Positions 30,186-41,300 of a stretch of 64,000 nucleotides of DNA are shown here, piece after piece. The position numbers were made by a program, and so were the translations under genes. A model generated the notes under the pieces. The model ran no database searches and was not told the DNA's origin. It saw nothing but the letters and a program-made list of their open reading frames with translations. The stretch covers positions 9,796,001-9,860,000 of the forward strand of contig NC_083513.1 in assembly GCF_032362555.1 (NCBI RefSeq), written 5' to 3'. The DNA is from Amyelois transitella (Eukaryota > Arthropoda > Insecta > Lepidoptera > Pyralidae). Each line of letters begins with the position of its first letter. Position 1 is the first letter of the stretch.

Positions 30186-32960
30186 TCATTGCAGTAGAAA
30201 CTCTTGCACTCTCTTGTTGAAGTCTTCAGCGTATTTCAAGTGGATGTTGTGCTTGCCCTCTGGGTACAGATGTAGTCTGCAAAGATTGTTGCATTTAAAT
30301 GTAATTTATTCCAGTGATCTGTGAAGTAAGAGCCTCTCAGGCAATGGGTTCGAGTACCGTAAACTTGTGGGGCTAGAAGCAGTTGGTTGTAAAATATTAT
30401 TTTGCAACTAGACTAGATCACTGAGCGATAATACGTTTTAATATAAAACCGGCCTTATGCCGAATTTTTAATACAACTATATCTTTACTATTCCTAAACA
30501 GCTTAAATCAAGCCTAAATAGTTTTACGCTCAGTATTCAAAAACATGACCTCCCCATACCACCAAATTCTAATTCAAGTCATAGAAAATCTAATTACCTA
30601 AATAATAAATGCATTTACCTAGAGCCCTGTATATGAGTGTGCAAATGAGACGCGTGGACATTGTCTACCATTGGGTCTTTCTCTCCATACAAAATCAACG
30701 TTGGACATTTTATATCCTTCAACACTTCTGAGCAGATGTTGCCATCTTTAGCTTCAAACAGAGCTACCATGCCGTCCACCCATTCTGCCCAGTATTGGGC
30801 GAAGAAGTCGCCGTAAACTTGCTCCATTGGTTCCCTCATGCGCTTGGACCATTTGCTTACGTCTTTTACATCTGAAATTAGAATTATATTGAAGTACGTA
30901 TTTGAAAAAGATAGGTAGATATACATAGGTACATTTTACCCAAACCAGTCATGTATGACATACTATAGGTACTAGCTTTTTCCAGCAGCTCCATAAAAAG
31001 TAGTATGTTTGACCTCAAACAACAAACTATATTCACATACAAAATTTGATCGCAATATGTCCAGCCCGGTTGGGTCTAACCGTGAAAGCTAGACAAACAG
31101 GTGTTTTACCGCAATTGAAGTATTATTGATTTTCTTTTAATAATGTGAATGGTTTTTGAAATATTTATCGCAATTCAAACTTACTTTTATACAGATCCAC
31201 CTCGTGGGGCAGTATGAAGGAATTGCTGCCCCAAATTACCATTTTGTGAACAGCGTCCGGGAACTTGGCGGCGCAGATCATGCTGGTAATGCCGCCGTCG
31301 CTCCAGCCCAGTAACGAGTATTTAGGGAGTTGGAGAGCCTACACAAAATATATATTACCACATCTTTATCCTTTACGGGGTAGACAGAGTCAACAATCTC
31401 GAAAAGACTGGGAGAAAGGCCATGTTCAGAAGTATGGATAGCGACGGCTAGCTATATACATTGCCTTGAAGAAGAATCACAAGTAAAAGAGACTGTCTCT
31501 TGATTGGCTTTTATAATCTGTACCTACAGGAAGACAAGCTAGTAGGTACACTGTTTTTTCTTCGCTATCAAGCTAGAATGGAAGCTTGCACTAGATCAAT
31601 GTGCGACTGTCCCGTTTGCCGGATTTTATTTATATGATAAATTGGAAGGAGATGGAGTTGTTCTATTTTAAAGTTTCGGGAAACACACAAACAGCTTGCC
31701 GGGCACGTACTCGTAATTTGAATAAAGATCTACTCTTTGGCAGATGCAATTTTTCATGAAAAAATCTAACGTGCAGTGCAGTGCATTAGATTCTTTCATG
31801 AAAAATTGCAATGGCGTTAAATAAAAAATTTAAGGGGCAACTTATTGATATGTAAAGCACCCGAATAATCACGTCGGGCTCTTGCTCAGAAGAGATGTGC
31901 TAGAATAAAACAAAAGTTTTTATAATACGCTTACCTTCATAAGCTTATTCGCGTAATTAGCGTCATTCTCATAAAACAAAGTTTTGTCGTCAAACTTCTT
32001 ATTTGGGGGTCTACTTTTGCCATAGCCAGGGGGGTCCCAGGCTACCAGCGTGAACTTTTCCCTGTCAAATTGTTCTATTTGGGGTTTGAAGTCCGTCCAA
32101 ATACTTCCCAGTGCACCGGGCATACATATTATGTTGTGTGGTCCATTTCCAACTTTTAAGTAGTTGATGTTATAATCTCCTATTTTTATTTTTTCCTCCT
32201 GCATATGGATAGATGTAATGTTAACTATTTTTCTGTTCGCTCGAAGTTTATTTAAATCTACCCCTGACTTCTGAGGTGGCGGCAGTGGCTTGCCATCTTT
32301 TGACTCTAATCCCTTGGCAAGGACACATGTACAGAGTAACTTCCGAGGCGACTAAAGAGCAGTTAGGCTAACAACTATTGCAAGAAAAATCCCAAAGTCA
32401 GATTCGCCAATGATGAGCAACAGTCTCGGAGTTTTTTTTCAGTTAAATTAAAAATGCATGTGTTACAAAATTAGAAATTATTTTTAAGCTACCTTTTAAT
32501 TTATTATGGTCCTTCGAGCTGGATTGGAGAATCGTCCATCATTAGGTATAATGGAAATTGACAAAATGAATCCTTTACAAATTAAACATTGAAACAAATA
32601 TATAAAAAAATTTGCTACTCTCTTTGGTTGCTTTGCTGTGTGTCGCTCAAAAATCTAAATAATTTAGTCAAATAGGTATAGTCGCAATGTACCTATTATA
32701 ATACCTACGTTTTAATCTGTGGTTAACTCAGATAAGTTTTTTATCTTGTGCATATGTAAACAGTACGTTCAGTTATAGTTTCGGCGAGTTAATTAGATTT
32801 CTTATTTTTTTTAGATATATGAAGTAGGTAAATGAAGAATAAAATAATTTGTAGGTATCTTTACCTTAGGAACAGCTGATGTTGACAGACCTTTGCATCT
32901 CATGACACCATTTTCAATATTTATTTTATTTATCACAGTTCTTAAACACCTAATTAACAT
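30186..32960 (-). CDS. BPHL: BPHL-type (valacyclovir hydrolase) alpha/beta hydrolase
   Basis: Five exons: 32960-32865, 32198-31935, 31338-31185, 30871-30619, 30276-30186; 285 aa, close to the vertebrate length. Residues 1-32 (MLIRCLRTVINK through STSAVPK) are basic and hydroxylated, like a mitochondrial targeting sequence. The hydrolase core has WDPPGYGKSRPP, the nucleophile elbow GWSDGG (S133), the acid in YGEKDP (D237) and the catalytic histidine in EGKHN (H265). The conserved DVSKWSKRMREP segment is typical of biphenyl hydrolase-like proteins, which hydrolyse amino-acid esters and homocysteine thiolactone. The first exon is assigned from phase, the GTAAAG donor and its targeting-like content; without it translation could begin at the ATG at 32204. 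Confidence 0.92.
31365..31500 (-). mobile_element. ATGT-tailed SINE-like fragment
   Basis: It starts at CTTTACGGGGTAGACAGAG and decays after GCTAGCTATATACATTGCC. A related 5' end (AAACACACAAACAGC) near 31680 may be its separated remainder. Located in BPHL intron 2. Confidence 0.5.
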
Positions 32961-34136
32961 TGCAAATTCGCGTAATTACTAACAATAAAGTCTTCTGCTC
33001 TTACAAATAAAATAATAAATGTTATCGAGCCTTATCATATCTTTTGTAGTCATGTCATATAGTGCCGAGTTTGACATGTCGGCTATAAACATTGTTTGGC
33101 GGGCTTTTTGAACTGCATTGGCGGTCCCAAATTTAAATACGAGTACGAGAAAGATTTTTTATTAAGATAAGCTACTATAATATACATACTCTTATAAATT
33201 TGTATAATATATCTAGACGTAATTATATGTAAGTATCAAGCCTAGATTACTTGCAGGGTAGATAGAGCCAAGTCTTACAAAAGACTGAAATGCAACATTC
33301 AGCGGTATGGCGTAGTAATTGTTATTCCTTTAGTTGAATGTAATTTTAAAATTTTGAGATGATTATGTATGTTAAGCACGCACAAATTCCAAACTATACA
33401 TAAAATGAGCGGATGAGGCGAAAATACTGACTGGGAGAATAGGTAGCCGTAAAATACGACTAAATAAGTAAATTTATCTCAAACTTGCATGCTGGTCTGG
33501 TACGGAGCGTGAGAATGGCATAGTGTCTGCTGCTTTTCCTCCCGCGCAGAGCATAAAAGTGGATCAAGGGACAAGCTTATCGACATTAGTTCTTTACTTT
33601 GCGATTGCGTCACTCGTGAAAAGGAAAAGATTGAAGCAATGGTCAGATAGAGATTCAAACAGTGCGAAATTTCTAAACCATCGCACAAAGGAAGAATCGA
33701 ATTTTACGACATCCATGGGAACGAGATGCGAGTGATCCTATTCTTTTTTTTAAGTGTGCCGGGAACCACCCGCCTTCATTTACATACAGTATTTTATCAG
33801 ACGTAACTGCGCTCCGTCTTATTTTTTTTTTATTGCGACCGCGTAACTGCGTCCTCTTGTTATGCTCGCTACTTTTCTGATACCTTTTGTACTGAAAGGA
33901 CGAGGAGTCTTGAAGTCCAAAATACACATTTAGTTCGTAAATTATTTATTTTCGTACACACACTTCAAAATATAAAAGCAAAAGGATACTGATATTCATT
34001 ACAAACATACAGACTTCTATTAATATAAAATATATATTTTTGTTCATTTCTCGCCTCGTTAATATATCATAAAGTAAAATAACATTCACCATAAGGCAAA
34101 ATATCACTTTACACAGAAGTCTTTTTTGTATGGCGC

Positions 34137-34188
34137 CAAAATATTTGAGCGGATGAACCTTCATAGGTTCATCTGCTCAAATATTTTG
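34137..34188. repeat. 24-bp inverted repeat with 4-base loop
   Basis: Left arm 34137-34160 (CAAAATATTTGAGCGGATGA then ACCT) pairs with 34165-34188 with a single G/A difference, which would be a G-U pair in RNA. The loop is TCAT. Short outer arms TGGCG and CGCCA extend it imperfectly to about 34131-34202. Confidence 0.85.
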
Positions 34189-34761
34189 TTTTTGTCACGC
34201 CATTTTGTTTTTGGAAATTTTTTATTTCGTATTTTATTAAGTTTGGGGAGGCGAGAACGTGATAGTATTGTACCTAGCTACAAAACCTATTTTGTAGCCA
34301 CACCGCAAGTCTTATCAACTCTGTTTTGCATCCAATAAGAGCAGGCAGTGGATTAATTAAAAAAATATCTGTTCACATTATAAACCATAATATAATATAA
34401 CGAAGTTAAATAAAGCAAGTGTATACGCAACAGTATTAATTCTAGCGTTTTACGTGTACAAAGATATAAGTCTTAACAGGCACAATTTTTTTTTGTGATA
34501 TCAGTGTGGATTTTAGAATGTTTATCACCTTTATAAATCCATTTGCTGTGTGACACGATTGCAATAACCTACTCAATAGCATGGCTACGTAAATAAAAGT
34601 AAATTTTAGAAGAAGATTATATGTATGTAGCATATAGCATATAGTATGTAACATAGATTAAAATAAGTAAAGGAACTATCTTTGCAGATTTTAAACTATT
34701 GGCGCTTTGATGTATATCTGGAAAATACAATTAACAAAACCAGTTTGAGAAAACTTAAAGC

Positions 34762-34767
34762 TTTATT
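34762..34767 (-). terminator. candidate CCT1 poly-A signal
   Basis: Minus-strand AATAAA about 555 bp past the CCT1 stop codon. Confidence 0.4.
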
Positions 34768-35321
34768 GTTAAAAGTACTGTAACATGGACAAAACTTAAG
34801 ATAGGTTATTGAGACCGCACCCGGCGGAGGCGTTAAAATAAACTTCCATCACTTCTGTCAATGTTCATTGTTTCATCTCAAATTAACTATAAATCTGAAC
34901 GATTTTATCGACGCTACCATGCCAGTAGAATATCAAATAAGATAGAAGAGACGTATGCACAAATTGTTTGGTCCATACACAAGCTCTCTATACAAAAGCT
35001 ATCGATCGCATCATTTCAAAACAGGCGGAAAAATGCTCAAACACATTGTAACTGACAATTTAAATATCAAACCTTGTTGGTAAAGTAATAAATACCACAA
35101 GTGCTCAAACAAAATTTAAGTAAAACCCTATAAACCGTCCAGAATTAAGTTAATCAAGATGACACATAGAATTCTGAACAATATAAGACAATAGAAATGC
35201 CATAATTAACGATGTGCCACACTGTGTTCCACGCAGTTGTAAATACCACCACAACCACTTCTACAGTATCACATTATTCCGAATGCTATGTTAACACAAT
35301 AACTGACACAAAAATACTGCT

Positions 35322-38300
35322 TTAAAGTTCGCCCGCGTTACACGCGTCTTCGTAACTCTTCCCCTTCTGTTCCGGATCTAGTTTGATCATGTCGTCGATG
35401 CGCAGGATCGTGATGGCGGCCTCCGTCGCGAACTTGAGGGACTTTATCTTGGAGACGGCGGGCTCGAGCACCCCGGCCGCCAGGTTGTCTCGCAACGTGC
35501 CCTCGGTGAGGTCGAGGCCGACCCATTTTAGGTTCGCGTGTTCGACCTGAAATACAATTATTATTAATTAAATTTTAAAATATTTTTTTAACTCACTTTT
35601 AGCTAAATTATTTTAAAATATGTAATTTTGGAATGAGCCAAATTAAACTTTAAACTAATAATAAAATAAAAAAAAGCTGATTTCAAACTAAAATTAAAGA
35701 TAAGAAGAATATAGAAACTATAAAAATATTAATAAACTTAAGCTTCTTCTTTTAGACGATGGGCTAGCAACCTTTCACTAATTGAATCTCAACTCTATCA
35801 GCAAGCCCACTAGCTGAACGCTGCCTATTAGTCTTTTGGACTGACTGTTAGCTTTCTACCCCGCAAGTGATATGAACATGACTACATGTATGTATATATG
35901 TACCAACAAATCCTGATATAAACATGACTATATATATGTATGTATATATGTGCCATGTGGTTCCCGGCACCAATACAAAATAGAATAGGACCACTCCATC
36001 TCTTTCCCATGGATATCGTAAAAGGCGACTAAGGGATAGGCTTACAATTCTTTTTTAGGCGATGGGCTAGCAACCTATCACTATTTGAATCTCAATTCTA
36101 TCATTAAGCCAAATAGCTGAACGTGGCCATTCAGTCTTCTCAAGACTGTTGGCTCTGTCTAGCCCACAAGGGATATAGACGTTACCATATGTATGTATGT
36201 ATGTATGTTTGTACCTACAAAACCACCATTAACTGTAAAGAGACTTCCATACCTTGGTCTGTGAAGAGTTGTGGTACGCCCGCAGCTTGGCCACGAGGTC
36301 GGTAGCGTCGCGCGCAGCGTTCACTGCCAACGTCTTGGGGATCACGAGCAGCGACTGAGCGAACGCTGCTATGGCAAGTTGTTCGCGGGAGCTCTGTTAA
36401 TAATTAATTAATATAAATATACATATAGGACAAATTACACAGATCGAGTTAGCCTCGAAGTAAGTTCGAAACTTGTGTTACGAGATACTAACTCAACGAT
36501 ACTATATTTTTTTTATAATAAATATGTACCTAGCGGGAGCGATGATTCGGCTCGACCGCCACCAAAGGGAAGATCTTCCGCCAGGCTAGGTGTTATGCCT
36601 GGGGAACCGCGGCTCCAACGATGTTGTGTCGGAGGTTGTATATATAGCTCCAATCCGTGAAATCTCTGAAATCGCGATTTATGTTCTTCGCTGCTATTGG
36701 CTGAGCGCGTCAATTACTACGCGATGATTGACAGTTGTTGTGTGATTTGATGTTGTTGACGAGTGGCGTAGAGATGTCGCCATAAATACTTATATAGATA
36801 AACATCCAATACCCAGACCAATCAGAGAACGTTCCGTTTCTCATCATGCCCTAACCGGGATTCGAACCCGGGACCTCCGGTGACACAGACAAGCGCACTA
36901 CCGGTGCGCCACAGAGGCCGTCAAATAACATTGCATGGTTAGTTGTTTGTGACAAAGCTTTAGAAGTTACGTTCTAAAAATGTAAATACATTATGTTCAA
37001 ACTATTTATGACTGAAACTGGCCACTTAGAAAAAAAGAAAAACCAAAATAGAATGTTAAGTCAGATGTTGTTTAAAAAAGCATATTATTGTGAAATATCA
37101 GTCCATTGTCGTTCATATTAGTTCAGTTCATCAATAAATCTTAATTGTATTGTCAAACTACCTTAATCAGTTATTACAGTTCAGTGTTATATTCAAGCAA
37201 GTGCATTTTTACTTTTACCATCATAAATTCCCACTGTAAATTTTTCAAAATCAAACCAAGATCAGCTTTAACACATTAGTTAATGTGTAAACCAGGGACA
37301 TTAAACCATGATGCGGGCCTTACTCGCTGTATATTTTTCCTTACAGAACTTTACCAGTGCCTGCACTCTCATTATTTTTTCGTGCATATTCGATGATTAC
37401 AGGTATTTATCGATTGCATCGATTACTCTTAACATTTTCCTTTTTGAAGGCATAAAATATTCGTATATAATATTCTTACATAGGTCTGTAAGGATCGTAG
37501 TAAGTGGAAATGCATAGTCACTGCCTACCCCAATGGGAGACAGGCGTGATGTTATGTATGTAACCTTATAATAATATAATGTGACCAAATATCGTAATAT
37601 TGTCTAATAGATATTCATGTGAGGTCTTCCTCAAAGCTCTTCAGAATTTGAAGTGCAACTAATCAAATGGACCTTTCTTATCTATCGCGCTTCGAATTGC
37701 TTTTAAAATACTTAAGATTTTATTCTTCGAAGCGCACCCACTAAGAGGATCCCCTCTATGTTTAAGCTCTACGGAGCGGAGACACAAGATGACAATACGG
37801 AGATTATATTTTTTTTTTAAAACTGCCTCCATTGGATATCTTCCTTTTATGAAGTCGGTTAAACCTCTAAAACCTTCTAAGCATTACAGACACTTTTAAA
37901 AACCACATCAAAAACCGCTTCAGCGAAACGCGACATAATCACGGACAAACATATATATATATATATACAGGTCAAAAAGAGAATCACACCAACCAGCGTA
38001 GTTGAATAGTTGTTCATAGAGCGAGTAAGACATAGAGCGGATAGTTAATCAAAAACTCACTAAAATTTGTAAAGGTAATAATATTGTAAAATAAAACTTA
38101 AAACATTGAAATAAAACGTGAATTCTAACATGTCCTAACTTTTGCGTAAATAATGTGAAAAAAAAAAAAAAAAACAATTGACATTCATCTTTCAAAATTA
38201 AAATTAACTTTTTTTCACAAGCTGCCAGTGCGCTCAAACAAAACAAAACAAACGGCGGTCCCGCACAGAGCTCAGCAGCAGCACTCACCAGCGTGGTGGC

Positions 38301-41300
38301 GAAGTTCTCCAGGTATATGGAGAGCGCGGCCTCCACGGCGCCGCCGCCGGGCGCCAGGCGGCCCGACTCCAGCACGCGGCGCACGGCGCACAGCGCGTCG
38401 TGCGCCGAGCGCTCCATCTCGTCGCAGTACGCGTCCGTGGGCCCGCGCAGGATCAGCGACGCGGCCGTGCGGGCGGACGGGCTGTGGAGCGATCGAATGA
38501 TGCAGTGTTTGTTTTTTTTTTTTTTTTTCTCTTTGAAGGCAGCATAGAATAGAATAGATTTATTTTCAAAATTGGATACAAGGTATCACTTATTGACGTC
38601 ACATAACTTAAATCTAATTATAACTACTACCGCTTCCAAAGCGCAGTTACAATACTAATAGTCCAAGTGACATCATTAAGACCTAAATTACAGCTGAACG
38701 TGCCGTGTCTGTCTTTGCGAAACGTTTCGCTCTGTCTACCCCATCTATACTAATATTATAAAACTGTAGAGTTTGTTTGTTTGAACGCGCTAATCTCAGG
38801 AACAACTGGTTCGAATTGAAAAAATCTTTTTGTGTTGATTGGACTATTTATCGAGGAAGGCTTTAGGCTAGATAACATCACGCTGCAACTATTAAGGGCG
38901 GAGAAATAATGGAAAATGCGAAAAAAAACAGGTAAAATTATTCATCCTTGAGGGCTGCAATGCTGCCCAGAATAACTATTCCACGCGGACGAAGTCGCGG
39001 GCACAGCTAGTGTATGATAAATGTATCAAAATTTCAAAGTCACCTATTACCAATTCACCTGTTATTTGATATGGGTACCAATAATGTAGTGTTAAAAGTG
39101 CTGTGTGGTTACTGGCCCTTTAGAATAGGATCACTTTAACTCTTTCACATGGATGCCGTAAAAGACGATTAATTAAAAGATTCTTCTTGTAAACGATGAG
39201 CTAGCCACTTGTCACTATTTGAATCTAAATTACATCATTAAGACATAAATTACAGCTGAACGTGCCCTGTCAGTCTTTGCGAAACTCTGTCTACCCCATC
39301 TATACTAATATTATAAAGCTGAAGAGTTTGTTTTGTTTGTTTGTTTGTTTAAACGCGCTAATCTCAGAAACTACTGAACCGATTTGAATAATTCTTTCAC
39401 TGTTAGATAGTCTATTTATCGAGGAAGGCTATAGGCTACATTTTATCCCGGATTTTCTACGGGAAACGTCAACAATGCAGGTGAAAGTTGAATGAGTCGG
39501 CCATCTGCGAGCTTTCCACGCGAACGCTGCGCAAACCAACAAAGATATAGTAAAACAATGTACTAAAGATGTGAAGTACTCATTTTTTGCTACAAAAAAG
39601 TCCGCGAGAGCATATATCTATCTCTTAAGGTTTACTTACAATAACCACTTTTATGTTCATTTTTTAAGATTATTTTTTCATTATAAACATAAGTTATTTT
39701 GAAACCAATTTTCTTTAATACAGTATTAATCCTTATCCAAATAAATATGTTTATTACTTTCGGCTTTTCATGTAGACTAAAATTGCCATTTACAGTATAT
39801 AAATCAGACGAATAGGTTTTGAGATATAGTCGTTATAAGCAATTTGCAGCGAAACATTTAATACGGCGAACCAGCGTTCTTTCTAATACGCGTGACCGCC
39901 TGACCGACCCCCCTTGATAAAGCCGAGGAGGATATTTGCAAAAATAAATATGATGCCCAAAATAACTTTTCCACGCGGACGAAGTCGCGGGCACAGCTAG
40001 TAAGGGATATAGACGTGAATACATGTATGTCAAGACAGTACTGCTTACCCTTTGATCAAAATGAGTTGGTCATCACAGATTTGTTCTTGTACCACTTCGG
40101 CCGCTTCACCAATCATACTGGCCTCAAATACTTCTTCACCTGAAAATATTATCAACGTTTAGCAAACTATCATAAGCTATGAATTTTTCAGTCAAAATTT
40201 CGCGTGTTCTTGACGATTTTATAATTGAATTGTCGCTGTACATACAAATAGATACCTCTAGATTCTTTGCAGCTATTATTAAATATGGAATTTCACCTAA
40301 AAATTAACCTTATCATTGCCTTTATATAATTGTGTCAAAGTTGTGGATGCCGCCATAACGTAGGAAATTACCATTGCTTATAAATAAATATATACGGGAC
40401 AAATTACACAGATTGAGTTAGCCTCGAAGTAAGTTCGAGACTTGTGTTACGAGATACTAACTCAACGATACTATATTTTATAATAAATACTTATATAGAT
40501 AAACATCCAAGACCCAGGCCAATCAGAAAAAGTTCTTTTCTCATCATGCCCTGGCCGGGATTCGAACCCGGGACCTCCGGTGTCACAGACAAGCGTACTA
40601 CCGCTGCGCCACAGAGGCCGTCAAATGTAATTGTTCAATCAGATTAGAAGCCAAAAAATTGACTTACCTTCCATATTAGTAAGGGAAGTTAGGAAAGTAG
40701 CTCCCGTAGCCTTTGCGATTCTCTTCAGATCAGCCTTCTTGCATCTCCGGACGCCCATAGCACCGGCCTCTACAAAGTACTTGAGACAGAGGTCATCGAT
40801 TCCACCGGAGCAGAGGATCACGTTCACTCCGGTGGCGAGGATCTTCTGTAACCGCTCCTTTGTGATGTCCAACTCGCGGGCACGAATTGCTTCCAGTTTC
40901 TCGGGATCGGTGACCAGCACCTATGGGAAATATCAATTAAGCTGCAATTTTTATGCACATTTCTTACGTTGTGATTTGGTTCTACATAGAAAATGGTATA
41001 ATAAAGTTTGCCCTTCACCCCGAGGTCAATACTATTATTAGGGTATAACGCGGGTGACAGCTAGCATAAAAATGAGACAACGAAGATGTTTCATTCAACG
41101 CCTTTAACAAACAATCTAATAGCTAGCTTTATTTCCCTCTGAAAATTTTTATTGGACGTAAAACTGGACAGCCTTAGATTTTTCGCGCATAAATATGAAG
41201 GTATGTATGGAGTTGAGTGACTGCCATTTGACCTATATTACTTTTTACTGGTCCTTTCATTCTTTACATACAAACACACTATCTATCCTTGTATTGTAAT

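Larger units (their letters stand above)
32961..35321. other. spacer between BPHL and CCT1
   Basis: No gene recognised. It contains two decayed pieces of the ATGT-tailed SINE-like repeat (33240-33320 and 33610-33775, both minus) and a near-perfect hairpin at 34137-34188. TTTATT at 34762-34767 reads AATAAA on the minus strand and is the likely CCT1 poly-A signal, about 555 bp after its stop. Confidence 0.5.

Noticed and set aside
33946-34164. 72-aa hydrophobic open frame on the minus strand
   Set aside because: AT-rich sequence with phenylalanine, isoleucine and leucine runs expected by base composition; it ends inside the hairpin.
37950-37970. TA repeat run
   Set aside because: A short simple microsatellite (about nine units) at the edge of a decayed repeat; common and uninformative.
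40386-40623. A-box and B-box sequences taken as a tRNA gene
   Set aside because: No paired acceptor stem; the same unit with a 150-bp non-tRNA tail recurs several times, so it is a SINE.
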